Positions 18,496-28,071 of a stretch of 64,000 nucleotides of DNA are shown here, one piece after another. Location of the stretch: positions 1 to 64,000 of the forward strand of contig JAQXDW010000103.1 in NCBI GenBank assembly GCA_029251165.1, in the 5' to 3' direction. The DNA is from Myxococcota bacterium. Its GTDB lineage: Bacteria; Myxococcota_A; UBA796. The translations under genes were made by a program, and so were the position numbers. The notes under the pieces are model-generated. The model ran no database searches. It saw nothing but the letters and a program-made list of their open reading frames with translations, and was not told the DNA's origin. The first letter of the stretch is position 1. Each line of letters begins with the position of its first letter.

Positions 18496-21400
18496 TGATG
18501 CTCAACGTCCGCCAACACTTCCGCATGCTCTCCCTCGCTTCAGCAATCATCATGATGGTGTCTGCAGGCCGCACTGCTGTGGCCCAAGATGCACCCCCGG
18601 GGGGGGACGAGGCTGCACCAACTCCAGAGGATCTTGGCTGGGTCCCTGCTTTCCGAGTGGTCGGCTTCCAGGACCGCCCCGGTACTGGTGACTGCAACCG
18701 GGCATACGCCCGCTACGGCGAGTGCATCGAGCTTGTTGACTTCATGCCGTACGAGCTCATCGAGCGGAAGATGCCGGTCTGGGAGAACCGCGACAACTGG
18801 AAGGAGCTGATGGCTGCCCAGGAGAACGGCGCGCACCGCCGCAAGCTCCGAAAGCAGCGTCGCGCTGTGTTCACCCAGTGGCGGGCGATGAGCCACCTGT
18901 ACGCGCAGATGTGGGAGGACATCGCCTACCGCTGGACGAGCAGCGACGACATGGCGATCTCCACTTACCGCGGCGCCGGCTACGAGATGCTCCCGCATGC
19001 CACAGACACCTGGGACCTCTCTTACCCCGGTCGTCACCGGGTCTACTCTCTGCCTGAGCATCAGGAATGGCTCGGCAGCGGTCGCTGGCTCCAGCCCTTC
19101 TCCAGCCAGCTTCCTGGGTACGACCAGCGCTACGAAGACGACAACGACGGCATTGACTCCGATGCGGATGGCATCTCTGACAGCATCGAGCGCATCATCG
19201 GGACCTACCCCAACGTCGCAGACACCGACAAAGACGGCTGGGAGGACGGCGAAGAATTCGAGGCTGAGACTTCCGCGACAGACCCCGACGACTACCCCAA
19301 GATCGTTCGAGAAGGGGAGGAGTCTTTCTACCGGCTCGTGAAGTATGCCCTCCCAGAGGGGCACCACGCTGAGCCTGTTCCGGCTGCGCTGCTTTCCGGC
19401 CGGTTTGCTCTCCGGCTCGGTGTTGATGGTCGCCTGCACGACTACGACATGATGGACGCAGACCCGCAGCCCTCTGGGCCGTTCTTCGAGCAGATGTTTC
19501 CGTATGACAACATCTACCGCGGCATTAACCCCGAGGAGCGCAGCCAGTTTATTCCGCTGGTTGACTTCGATCGTCCGGACACCCAGCTGACCCGCTCTGA
19601 GGTCTGGGACGAGTCCAACAACGATCTCCGCATCCAGGCCTTCTCTGACACGATCCGCCAGGCCAGCTTTCAGTTCAACACGTTCTATCGACTGATCGGC
19701 TCTCAGATCGCTCAGTTCGCGATGGAGGACTACACCACCAACCACATGCGCATCCTCGGTGCGCTCACCTTGATGCGCTCTCCGCCGAGCTCCAAGGGTG
19801 GGGTGACTGGACTGGCCCGCAACCTCGTCGCCGCGTCTCGCAGCGAGACGGACACTGAGGATGCCATCAAGGCGCGCTTGGACTCCTCGGTCTACTCCAT
19901 TCAGGGAGGCTTTGCCCTCAGCTACAACAAGATCCCGGAGACTCTGCTCAACGAGTGGATCGGCCGCTTGGACGTTACCCATCCTCCGGAGGGGGACTAC
20001 TACGCGCGCCTCAATCTGGTTGTTCGCCAGATGCTCAACGACACCATCCGGCCCTCAGCGACTCCCATCACTGATCTCGACGATGTCTACCTTGAGCAGT
20101 GGATTCGGGACAACCGCGAGGGCGGGGAGCTCTCTCGGATGCGGCTGCAGATCAAGCAGCTGGCGCTGAAGTACCTCATGGAGCAGCTCAGCCAGGCTGA
20201 CCGTGACCGCGTCGAGACCTATCTCCTCCTCGATCACCTCGACGAGACCATCTACAAGGGCCTCAACGACAACAAGGGCAGCTTCGCACCGCCGGTAGCG
20301 ATGGAGGGACTGACCTCCGACAGCTGGGAAGGGGTGCTCTCGGAGCATCAGTACTACACCAGCAAGATCCCGATGGGACTGGGTGCCATCGATCCCACCT
20401 CCATCTGCACCACGAAGGACGGCGTCGAGGCGCTCGGAGAGTCCACCATCGGTGTGGTTCATGTCGACCAGATCTTCGCCGCGACCGACGGGCTGCCCCC
20501 AAACGAGCTGCTCTGGGAGGCCCGCGACGAGCTGAGCTTCCTGATGCTCGACAACCCACTGGTCAACGATCCGCAGATCGACCGTCTCGTCGGGCTCCCC
20601 GATGGGCTTGCCCTGTTTCGGGCTCGCTGGGAGGTCTGGAGTGGCTGGCACATGTTCTGGCACGTCGAGCCTTTTGCTGAGGACAACCGCCTGATCCTTC
20701 GGACCGGTGCGATCTGTGAGGACATGGTCCTCACCGATCCAGACCTCGTCCCCACCGTCGTTCGTGCGGGGCTTCTCGAAGGAGACTTCCGCCCCTCAGA
20801 GGCCGCGCGCTGGAAGGACGATCCCATCCGTCAGGAGCGTCGTCGCAATCGCCGCGCCCGCCAGAACCCCAACGATGCCAAGGGCGCGGATGAGCGGGTC
20901 TCAGAGGCGCGCTATGCCGGCTCAGAAGGCGAGAAGGTCTACGGCGACTACGATTATTTCCGCAATGAGGTCGACAATCCGGACATCTCCACCGCGGCTG
21001 CGCTCGCCCAGACCGGCCTCGGACTGTTCGGTTCCGGCAAGCGTGAGCCCAATCGACTGCGGGTCTCTCGTCCTGATCTTCCCCAGAGCGTCTCCTATGT
21101 CAAAGAGATCGTGCTCTCACCGCTCGAAGGCATCGCAACAGACGAAGACGGGCTGACTGTTGTGGTCTTTGACTCTTCAAAGCCTTCACGGTTCTACGGA
21201 CTCCGCAACCTGCGCCCCCGCACGCCCTATGCGCGCAACCAGCGCCGGGCCTCCTGGCGGCGGTGGATCCGCATGGCAAACTGGGGGCTCTACCTTGACG
21301 GGGATGCGGAATCCGCTCGTGTCACTGTGGTCTCGCCTTCGTACTCTGAGAGCCCCTCAGTCACTACGGATGTGGTCGTGCCCCGCTGGCATCGAAACCG

Positions 21401-22175
21401 AACCTGGGATGCCACCTTCGCTGGCGGTGCGGGGTTCTTCCCGATGCGCCATGTCCAGTACCTCTGCAACGTCAATGACGCGGATCTCGACGTCGTCGCA
21501 GACTGCGGCCCCGACACCTACTCCGATCTCATTGGCTTCACCGATGGCTCGGGCATGTCTGAGCGAACTGAGGGCTTCGGGATCGACTTCTCCTCCGTGG
21601 CGACGTGGTGGCTCTGGGATCAGCCCCGCCTTGCGGTCGAGATGGGAATCGAGGCACGGGTCGACATCCTGCATGGCGGTCAGTCCTGGATGTGGGAGGA
21701 GTACAACCGCAGCGCTGGTATGGTCTCTCCGTCCTACAACTTCCTCATCAAGCCCCTGGGGGGTGTGGTCGTCGGACTGCGCCATGCACCAGAGCCACGT
21801 CCGATGTGGCGCTTCCTGCGGCTCAAGCCGACCTGGGGTGCCGATGCCTCGGATGGCTCAAGCCATCAGGGCCGCTACGAGTACGGACTCCGTGGCGGAC
21901 TGCTGCTCGGCCCGGGCTTCAATGGAATGGAGGGTACTCTGATGACCGAGCTGTGGCTCGGCAATTCCATCCGTCGGCGCTACTCTCCATGGTCTTCTTT
22001 CACGCCCTACCATCCCATCCTGATGGGCAACTTCTTTCTCCGCGGACAGTACGCTTGGACCATGATTCCCGATGAGAGCTACACCCGCTCCATCGAGATG
22101 ATCGACAGCTACACCATCCTGACCGGCTTCCGCCTTCAGTTCCGCCTCAAAGAACCCCTGCCCGATCTGTTCTGA
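18495..22175 (+). CDS. Exported protein with TSP3-type repeats and probable C-terminal outer-membrane barrel
   Basis: The start overlaps the upstream stop as TGATG. A Sec signal peptide is clear (basic n-region, hydrophobic core, likely cleavage after AVA near residue 31). Residues about 212-265 hold calcium-binding thrombospondin type 3-like loops (DDNDGIDSDADGISD, DTDKDGWEDGEE). A long middle region is rich in aromatic and charged residues with no recognised fold. The last ~260 residues alternate polar and aromatic residues, are Gly/Tyr/Trp rich, and end in a Phe (PLPDLF), as expected of an outer-membrane beta-barrel. I infer the outer-membrane member of the operon's envelope complex; the barrel assignment rests on pattern, not on a family match. 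Confidence 0.7.
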   Translation: MMLNVRQHFRMLSLASAIIMMVSAGRTAVAQDAPPGGDEAAPTPEDLGWVPAFRVVGFQDRPGTGDCNRAYARYGECIELVDFMPYELIERKMPVWENRDNWKELMAAQENGAHRRKLRKQRRAVFTQWRAMSHLYAQMWEDIAYRWTSSDDMAISTYRGAGYEMLPHATDTWDLSYPGRHRVYSLPEHQEWLGSGRWLQPFSSQLPGYDQRYEDDNDGIDSDADGISDSIERIIGTYPNVADTDKDGWEDGEEFEAETSATDPDDYPKIVREGEESFYRLVKYALPEGHHAEPVPAALLSGRFALRLGVDGRLHDYDMMDADPQPSGPFFEQMFPYDNIYRGINPEERSQFIPLVDFDRPDTQLTRSEVWDESNNDLRIQAFSDTIRQASFQFNTFYRLIGSQIAQFAMEDYTTNHMRILGALTLMRSPPSSKGGVTGLARNLVAASRSETDTEDAIKARLDSSVYSIQGGFALSYNKIPETLLNEWIGRLDVTHPPEGDYYARLNLVVRQMLNDTIRPSATPITDLDDVYLEQWIRDNREGGELSRMRLQIKQLALKYLMEQLSQADRDRVETYLLLDHLDETIYKGLNDNKGSFAPPVAMEGLTSDSWEGVLSEHQYYTSKIPMGLGAIDPTSICTTKDGVEALGESTIGVVHVDQIFAATDGLPPNELLWEARDELSFLMLDNPLVNDPQIDRLVGLPDGLALFRARWEVWSGWHMFWHVEPFAEDNRLILRTGAICEDMVLTDPDLVPTVVRAGLLEGDFRPSEAARWKDDPIRQERRRNRRARQNPNDAKGADERVSEARYAGSEGEKVYGDYDYFRNEVDNPDISTAAALAQTGLGLFGSGKREPNRLRVSRPDLPQSVSYVKEIVLSPLEGIATDEDGLTVVVFDSSKPSRFYGLRNLRPRTPYARNQRRASWRRWIRMANWGLYLDGDAESARVTVVSPSYSESPSVTTDVVVPRWHRNRTWDATFAGGAGFFPMRHVQYLCNVNDADLDVVADCGPDTYSDLIGFTDGSGMSERTEGFGIDFSSVATWWLWDQPRLAVEMGIEARVDILHGGQSWMWEEYNRSAGMVSPSYNFLIKPLGGVVVGLRHAPEPRPMWRFLRLKPTWGADASDGSSHQGRYEYGLRGGLLLGPGFNGMEGTLMTELWLGNSIRRRYSPWSSFTPYHPILMGNFFLRGQYAWTMIPDESYTRSIEMIDSYTILTGFRLQFRLKEPLPDLF

Positions 22176-22181
22176 GAACAC

Positions 22182-23135
22182 ATGAACACCCTCGAACACA
22201 TCAGTACTGTCTCTACAATCGTCCACGAAGGGCTTGAGAACTGGGCTCGGACCCTGCTTCGAGATGCCGGAATCGAGACCACTGAGGTCTATGGATCCTT
22301 TCCACCGGAAGGGACCATCGCGAGCCACATCGTGCTCTTCCCGTACCGGGTTGGGCCCGCTGAGGCGCAGCTCTCTTCGGCCACTCGCATCGAGTCACTT
22401 CTTGGGACGAGAGCCAAGAATCTTGCCCGAGAAGGTGGGATTCCGTCGATCTGGCTCGACATCGGAACGGCGATCACCGAGATGATCGTTGACCACTTTC
22501 CGCGCCGGGGAAAGTCTGCGCGTGACCGTAACGTTCCCCATCCGATCCCTCCGGTCTCTTCGCTCCCCGATGGAATCCGGGAGTGGTACGAGAAGCAAGA
22601 AGACGACGGGACGGAGAACTCGTGGGTCACCACCAAGGGCGACAAGAGCAATGCCCGGCTCCCGTCTCTGGCTTGGCAGCCCCCCGTTACCATCCGCATG
22701 CAGTACCTCGTGGTGGTCGGTGAGGGGGCGCGCGGTACCGCAGACCGCTCCGGTGCGAGCGCACCGATCGCCGTCCAAACCCTCAGCGTTCTTGCCGCAG
22801 GGTTGCAGATGCGCCGTCAGCTGACGGTTCAGATTCCACCAGCACCCTTCGATCGCAAGATCATTCCGTTTGTGAAGGGAGTCGCTGGTGTGCTCGGTGG
22901 TGAGAAGGCAGATGAGCTCAAAGCCGGGGTTCAGTCGCTGAGTCGCAAGGCCACAGTCACAGTGACCCTGCTGCCGGGATCCAACCTGACCAACGCGGAC
23001 TTCACCGGCTTGATGCAGGCGATGCAGCGTCCGCTGCAGCCGACGCTTCACCTTGGTGTACAGATGGCACTCGGCGGAGCACCGATCTTCGCGCCAGGCA
23101 TCAACGCCGAAGTTGTCCCCCATCAGATCCGATAA
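22182..23135 (+). CDS. Pvc16/DUF4255-like contractile-system tail terminator protein
   Basis: The 317-residue product has the layout of the Pvc16 N-terminal (DUF4255) family found in extracellular contractile injection systems: an N-terminal helix (LEHISTVSTIVHEGLENW), an early strand with a Phe-Pro-Tyr motif (HIVLFPYRVG), then PPVTIRMQYLVVVG resembling the family's conserved PxLxLxYLV strand, followed by a helix preparing a second domain. In known systems this protein caps the inner tube and sheath at the end distal to the baseplate. It lies 6 bases after the outer-membrane gene and 12 before the next gene. The match is moderate and made by eye; a profile search should settle it. Confidence 0.55.
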   Translation: MNTLEHISTVSTIVHEGLENWARTLLRDAGIETTEVYGSFPPEGTIASHIVLFPYRVGPAEAQLSSATRIESLLGTRAKNLAREGGIPSIWLDIGTAITEMIVDHFPRRGKSARDRNVPHPIPPVSSLPDGIREWYEKQEDDGTENSWVTTKGDKSNARLPSLAWQPPVTIRMQYLVVVGEGARGTADRSGASAPIAVQTLSVLAAGLQMRRQLTVQIPPAPFDRKIIPFVKGVAGVLGGEKADELKAGVQSLSRKATVTVTLLPGSNLTNADFTGLMQAMQRPLQPTLHLGVQMALGGAPIFAPGINAEVVPHQIR

Positions 23136-23147
23136 GCTGAGCGCGCT

Positions 23148-24773
23148 ATGGCCCACATTGTTCAATGCATCGAGCCGGACAGCCTGCCGATCCAGATTCA
23201 GCTTGAGCTGCAGGACGGGGAACTCTTCTCCGTCTTCCTGCTCAGCGATGCCTCCACCTCTCCTGGCGGACTGAGGAGCACCATCCTCTGCAAGGCCGAT
23301 GTCGATCCGCCCCCAGAGGCGGCGATGATCTTCGAGGTGGCCATCTACGATCCGGGGACCGGTGATCCGGTCACCATGCGTGTGCGTCGACTCGGCAGCT
23401 CACTGAACACCGATCTCGTGCGCCCCCATGTTCGGAGCCGGGTCACACCAGGTACAGAAGTCCGGAGCGGAAGTCGCCTGGAGGTTGTCCTTCCTGATCT
23501 GCGTCGGGTCAGCTTTACGCTGCAGCTCGAGGCGGAGATTCACCAGGGTGCTTCGGGCTCTATTGGCGGCGGAGCGATTCGTCACCAGCAGGCTGTCGCT
23601 GGCGGAGACACTGCGTATTACCTTTATAATACGGTTCGCAGTGTCCTCACGGTCAACATCCAGTACATCATCGCTCGTGCAACGGCCTTCTTCACGAAGC
23701 TGGGGATTCCCCCCTGGATCATTCCCCTGGCGGTCACGGGACTGCTGGTCGTTGGAGGCCTCGCTTACTTTGCCTACTCCCGTCACAAGGCCGCCGAGGC
23801 TGCTGGTGAGGAGACCGCACTCGTTCAGGATGAGCTCGCAGAGTCTCAGGCTGCGCTCCAGGCTGCTGCGGAGAATGAAGCGGCATGCCTCGCACAGCGT
23901 CAGGCGCTCGCCATGCGCCTCAATGACATCAAGGAGATGATGAAGGCAGAGGTCGAGGTCGCGCTCGCCACATCGTTTACCTACGGCATTGCCCTGGGAG
24001 AGGGCGGGGCGCGCATGGGTGAAGATGACGTCGTTGCCTACGACAAGCAGCTCCAGGAGTCGGTGGTCAACCGCGTCGTCGACATGATGGGAGAGCTGTC
24101 TGGCGTTCCCAGTGAGGCAGAGAACTGCCTCAGCCATGAGTCGGTTCTGGTGCCTGACCTGCCGCACTACATCCTCCTCTGGCACCCCAACCCTGAGCTG
24201 GTCTGTCCGCTGGAGTACGCGGCGGTCGACAACGGCATCGATCGAGCAGGGCGCTGGGGACTCTCGCTGCGGGTCAAGCGTCAGCTTGGTGCCACCAGTG
24301 ATGCCACTCCGAGCGACCCGACCGATCCGACTCTCGCTGATCCGCGGATGGCTGATCGCTGGTCGGCTCGAACGCATGCTGTCGGAATGCGGGACATTCA
24401 AGAGGCCCTGCTGACCTCTGATGCCGGCAATCGCGTCCCGGTTGCGCCCAGCCAGGCCCACCTCTGGACCCTCGCCCTGTGGGATGCCTACAACCGCATG
24501 CCCTCGCCAGCAGATGGCGTCCTCGACAGCCCGGTCAACGTCTGCATCACCGAGCTGATGGATCAGGTCCTTCGCTCGGCACCGCCGGCAGAGCCCGGCT
24601 CTCCGCTGCTGCCAAACATCGTCAATGTCGCGAGCGGAGAGGACAAGATCCTTCTCTCACCGACGCCCGGCTGTCCCTGGCCCGACGGCGCCATCCAGCA
24701 AGGCGCGACCTCGGCGCTCAGGGCTGTGGCGCACACCGCGAACTACAACAGCCAGGGAGCATCCCCAGAGTAG
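23148..24773 (+). CDS. Bitopic membrane protein with coiled coil and large C-terminal domain
   Basis: The 541-residue product begins with ~180 soluble residues that look beta-rich, then one membrane helix at about 190-210 (IPLAVTGLLVVGGLAYFAY). A heptad-like Ala/Glu-rich coiled coil follows at about 215-265, then a ~270-residue domain with several Cys residues, in keeping with a periplasmic location. No known family was recognised. It is the last gene of the + strand operon and converges with the ATPase gene. Its layout (soluble head, one helix, Cys-bearing far side) parallels that of the 1167-residue protein early in the operon. Confidence 0.75.
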   Translation: MAHIVQCIEPDSLPIQIQLELQDGELFSVFLLSDASTSPGGLRSTILCKADVDPPPEAAMIFEVAIYDPGTGDPVTMRVRRLGSSLNTDLVRPHVRSRVTPGTEVRSGSRLEVVLPDLRRVSFTLQLEAEIHQGASGSIGGGAIRHQQAVAGGDTAYYLYNTVRSVLTVNIQYIIARATAFFTKLGIPPWIIPLAVTGLLVVGGLAYFAYSRHKAAEAAGEETALVQDELAESQAALQAAAENEAACLAQRQALAMRLNDIKEMMKAEVEVALATSFTYGIALGEGGARMGEDDVVAYDKQLQESVVNRVVDMMGELSGVPSEAENCLSHESVLVPDLPHYILLWHPNPELVCPLEYAAVDNGIDRAGRWGLSLRVKRQLGATSDATPSDPTDPTLADPRMADRWSARTHAVGMRDIQEALLTSDAGNRVPVAPSQAHLWTLALWDAYNRMPSPADGVLDSPVNVCITELMDQVLRSAPPAEPGSPLLPNIVNVASGEDKILLSPTPGCPWPDGAIQQGATSALRAVAHTANYNSQGASPE

Positions 24774-24826
24774 CCTGTGGCGAGCGGGCGAAGTCTTTCC
24801 CAGGCCAAGCCTTGCCCGCAGTCAGA

Positions 24827-24845
24827 GGCAGCCCACGCGGCTGCC
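24827..24845. terminator. Hairpin between convergent genes
   Basis: A perfect 7-base-pair inverted repeat (GGCAGCC and GGCTGCC) with a 5-base loop lies in the 95-base gap between two convergent genes. There is no T-tract, so intrinsic termination is uncertain. A second, longer but imperfect inverted repeat lies just upstream, near 24784-24819. Confidence 0.4.
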
Positions 24846-24868
24846 GATGACCGGGAGCACCGCAGGGC

Positions 24869-26566
24869 TCATCCCCAGTCGTCGTCGTCGACCTCAAGGT
24901 GGCCCTCGAGGAGCTCCTCGACTGCTTCCCGGTAGGGATCGACGTAGACTTCGTTGGTTGACCGGTTGTTCTTCTCCAACTCACGGGCCAGCGAGGCGAG
25001 CACGTACGGCGTCGTCAGCGGCTTGCTCGCACCGGCTGCCCACGCATTGGCCCGGATCGCAGCGCCGCGAATGAGGCCACCGCTGATCGGGAAGTTGGTG
25101 GCGATGATGTCGAGATCGACGTCGTTGTCTCCATCAATCTTGAGCATTCGCTGCCACAGGAAGCGCCGGGTGGGGCGGTCGGGGATCGGCAAGACCACGT
25201 AGTCATCAAACCGACGGAAGAAGGCCTCGTCGAGGTCCTCGATGCGGTTGGTCGTCGCGACCAGGACACCGGAGTAGCGGTCGAGCCGGGTGAGCATGTA
25301 CGCCACCCCGGTTCCCTGGCCGCCGCCGCCGCCGCCGCCCGAGCTGCGCTGACGGAGGATCGACTCCGCCTCATCAAGCACCAGGACCGCGCCGGCGGCC
25401 TCGGCAATGTCGAAGACCTGACCGAGCAGCTTCTCGGTCTCACCGAGCCACTTGGAGAGCACGGTGGAGAGATCCAGCTTGACCAGCGGACGGCTCAGCG
25501 CGGTCGCCAGGGCCTCGGCACCCATCGACTTTCCCGTGCCTGGGAGCCCGGAGAGCAGCAGCCGGTAGCCAGTGTGCCGACCGGTGAGCTTGGGCAGGGT
25601 GTTGAGGCGGTACTGGGCATGCAGCATGGCCTGCTCCATCTGCCAGCGCACGTTGTCAGCGAGGATCAGATCTTCCCAGGCGGTGTCGCAGTGCTTGGGG
25701 GCCGCAAGGTCAGAGTCGGGAACGCCGGTGATGCTGGCGCTGCCCTCTCCCTCGCCGAGGTTGTTCTCCACCATCTTCTCGGTGATCCGGCTGTCGAGGA
25801 CCATCTTGCCGCGTCGTGCCTGGACCGACGGAGCAATCCAACGAAGCTTGGCACCGACTGCGATGGCGCTGGTTCGAATGAAGCCGGGCTCGGGCAGGAT
25901 GAGGACCCGCGGCGCGGTGGCTGTGCGGGTGCGGTAGAGCAGCTGTGGCGTGAGGTTCTTGCTGGTGTTCTCTGCAGTCGGGAAGCCATCGACGACGGCT
26001 CCACCGAGGGTGCAGAGGTTGACCGCGACCTGGCCACAGAGCCGGGTCAGCTCTTGCTCTCCGCCGGCCTGCGTGACGATCGGATGGGCTGCGCCGTTTC
26101 CGAGGTGCTCTCGGGTGGACTCCAGGAGGTACTCCCGGCTGGCACCATGGAAGATGCTCCAAGGCTGCGAGACGGTGGACTGGGGCAGAGAGTCCATAAT
26201 CCCAGCGGGCGCAAGGCCCATGCAGACGCGTCCAGCGTATGTCAGCCGGAGCGCTGCGGGACCGGGAGCAACGGGGTCGGTTGGGGCGCGGCCGACGATC
26301 TGAATGAGCCCCCAGTCTGCCAGCGCAGTGACCGCCACCTCCAGCGGGAGCAGTGAGTTCTGACTCGAGGGAACCTGCTCTGCGAGGGTCCGCCAGGAGA
26401 GAACACCGGGACGGTCGTAGGCATCTGCCTTGCGCAGCTCTTCGGCGAGGTCCTCTTTACAGTCCACCAGCGCGAGGATGCGCAGTACCTCGCGAGAGAG
26501 GGGGGATAGAGCCAGTGTGCGGACGGTGCGCTTGAGGCGCATGTCGATGTGAGAGAGGAAGTCCAC
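24869..26566 (-). CDS. AAA+ ATPase of the contractile injection system type
   Basis: The product has a winged-helix-like N-terminal region and then a single AAA+ module. Walker A (GLPGTGKS) is near residue 340 and Walker B (VLVLDEAES) near 393, followed by a sensor-1 type ATTNR and an arginine-finger region (FFRRFDDYV). Single-module AAA+ proteins of this size are standard members of extracellular contractile injection loci (Pvc15/Afp15-like), where they are thought to act in assembly. The start is placed at a GTG at 26566, since upstream in-frame codons run into the preceding gene; an ATG at 26542 is the alternative. A run of seven Gly codons (GGC repeats, near 25318-25341) follows Walker B. 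It is the last gene of a three-gene - strand operon. Confidence 0.8.
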   Translation of the reverse strand: MDFLSHIDMRLKRTVRTLALSPLSREVLRILALVDCKEDLAEELRKADAYDRPGVLSWRTLAEQVPSSQNSLLPLEVAVTALADWGLIQIVGRAPTDPVAPGPAALRLTYAGRVCMGLAPAGIMDSLPQSTVSQPWSIFHGASREYLLESTREHLGNGAAHPIVTQAGGEQELTRLCGQVAVNLCTLGGAVVDGFPTAENTSKNLTPQLLYRTRTATAPRVLILPEPGFIRTSAIAVGAKLRWIAPSVQARRGKMVLDSRITEKMVENNLGEGEGSASITGVPDSDLAAPKHCDTAWEDLILADNVRWQMEQAMLHAQYRLNTLPKLTGRHTGYRLLLSGLPGTGKSMGAEALATALSRPLVKLDLSTVLSKWLGETEKLLGQVFDIAEAAGAVLVLDEAESILRQRSSGGGGGGGQGTGVAYMLTRLDRYSGVLVATTNRIEDLDEAFFRRFDDYVVLPIPDRPTRRFLWQRMLKIDGDNDVDLDIIATNFPISGGLIRGAAIRANAWAAGASKPLTTPYVLASLARELEKNNRSTNEVYVDPYREAVEELLEGHLEVDDDDWG

Positions 26567-26600
26567 TGGGACACCTGGTGTGCGGTGAAGTGAGGAGGGC

Positions 26601-27656
26601 TCAGCGGGCCTCTGCGACCAGCAGGTGAAGCGCGTAGTGCATTGTGCTTCGGGCATGCACCCGGACACGCCACGGCACCGCACCCTGCTCCGCGAGGATG
26701 TGCAGACGCTCGATGGAGTTGGGCTGTGCGCCTGGAGTCAGCAGTGCGCGAAGGCTGGCTGCGCTGTCTCCGCCGCGCTTGGTGCGCTGAGAGTGGCCGC
26801 CGATCCACTGCGGGGCGTCTGTGGCGGCGGGGGACCAGTCGTAGGGGCAGCCGAGCATCACCCGACCTCCCGTGGCCGTGATTCGGGCCAGCTCGGTGAG
26901 GTGATCGTAGGGAGACTGGAGGCAGTCGAGCACGTTGAGGCTGCTCATCATTGCTGCGCTTCCGCTGCGGAGCGGCAGACAGGTGGCATCCGCGGCCCAG
27001 AAGTCGACCCGTGCGGCGTCGGGGAAGTCCACCGCAAACCGGCGGGGCTCATAGACCAGCCCGCCCTGTCGCAGTCCGTAGCGGACCTCGCCCCGTGCGG
27101 CCTGCCGAGCCAGCCGGAGCATCGAGAGGTTTACATCCAGGCCGAGGACCATGCGGCCGGTCTTTGCCAGCTCCAGGCTCGTGCGACCTACAGAGCAGCC
27201 CACATCCACCACGATTCCTTCGGGGGCCGGCTGGGCATGGTCGAGCCCACGCTGGAGCGCCGCAACGACCGCTGGTTGATCTGGGTCCCCTTCTGGATCG
27301 AGGTCGTGGTAGTGCCCCCAGGTGTAGGTGCTGAGGTACTGGCGGGTCAGATCAAAGGAGGAGCCCGGGCCGCAGCAGTCGCCGAGGAGGCTCTCGATGA
27401 CATCAGGGAGATCGTCTCGCCAGAGGATGTGGATGAGCGAGGCTGACAGGTGGCTGCGCACATCGGGCACGATCACCGGAATTCCGTCGATGATTGGATA
27501 CTCTCGCATGCAGCGTTCACACAGGAGGACGCCAGCCTCGATCTCGTTTCCGGATCGGGCGGCGATGTGGTTCAGCTTCAGGCGGCTCTCGACCTGCTCA
27601 TCTCTTCGACAGACAGGGCAGATCGGCTGGATGGCGTCAAAGTGGCTCTGCTTCAC
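26601..27656 (-). CDS. SAM-dependent methyltransferase with Trm112-like zinc domain
   Basis: The N terminus carries two Cys-x2-Cys pairs (CPVC and CERC) followed by REYPIIDGIPVIVPD, the signature of the Trm112-like zinc-ribbon domain. A class I methyltransferase fold follows, with motif I VVDVGCSVGRTSLELA and an acidic post-I end (GLDVN). The start is a GTG 4 bases after the preceding stop, so translation is probably coupled. The methyl acceptor is not predictable from sequence. Its place between the beta-helix gene and the ATPase gene suggests a modification role within the contractile system, which is inference. Confidence 0.75.
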   Translation of the reverse strand: MKQSHFDAIQPICPVCRRDEQVESRLKLNHIAARSGNEIEAGVLLCERCMREYPIIDGIPVIVPDVRSHLSASLIHILWRDDLPDVIESLLGDCCGPGSSFDLTRQYLSTYTWGHYHDLDPEGDPDQPAVVAALQRGLDHAQPAPEGIVVDVGCSVGRTSLELAKTGRMVLGLDVNLSMLRLARQAARGEVRYGLRQGGLVYEPRRFAVDFPDAARVDFWAADATCLPLRSGSAAMMSSLNVLDCLQSPYDHLTELARITATGGRVMLGCPYDWSPAATDAPQWIGGHSQRTKRGGDSAASLRALLTPGAQPNSIERLHILAEQGAVPWRVRVHARSTMHYALHLLVAEAR

Positions 27657-27660
27657 GGGA

Positions 27661-28071
27661 TCAATTGAGCCAGATCACTGCGCCCTCGACGAAGACATCC
27701 TTCGGGCTCTTCATGTGGATCTCATCTGCGGACTGGATGTCGACTCCGCCAGTGGTATTGACCTTGAAGTCTTGGCAATTCACCTCGACCTGCTCGACCG
27801 CATCCAGCTGGAGCTTGGCGGCGGAGAGGCGAACAACGGGCCCCGCGTCGGTCAAGGTGATGGTGACCTCGACCTTCCCGTCGGGCCCATGGACTCGGAC
27901 TTCCTCGCCGTCCTCTCCCAGGACGAGTGCAACACGGCGCCCAGAGGGGAGGCCCAGCGGCAGCGTCTTGTCAGGCGGCTCCGGCGGATGTTCTGGTTCT
28001 GCTCCTCCGATCAGGGATGCACCGGAGACCAGGTTTCCAGACTTCAGGACGGTGGAGCTGTTGTCAGACAT
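27661..28071 (-). CDS. Small beta-helix protein, possible spike accessory
   Basis: The start at 28071 has a GAGG ribosome site and removes an implausible 60-residue extension. The 136-residue product begins with a Pro-rich low-complexity part. It then has a C-terminal stretch of short alternating strands (LQLDAVEQVEVNCQDFKV, GGVDIQSADEIHMKS) typical of the triple beta-helix at the end of gp5/VgrG spikes. The divergently transcribed spike gene next door has the same kind of C-terminal repeat. I infer a secondary spike or tip part. It has no OB-fold domain and no PAAR motif. Confidence 0.6.
   Translation of the reverse strand: MSDNSSTVLKSGNLVSGASLIGGAEPEHPPEPPDKTLPLGLPSGRRVALVLGEDGEEVRVHGPDGKVEVTITLTDAGPVVRLSAAKLQLDAVEQVEVNCQDFKVNTTGGVDIQSADEIHMKSPKDVFVEGAVIWLN

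Noticed and set aside
18540..19982. 480-codon frame on the - strand inside the outer-membrane protein gene
   Set aside because: Shadow of the real gene, which has a signal peptide and operon overlap; no domain seen in the antisense product.
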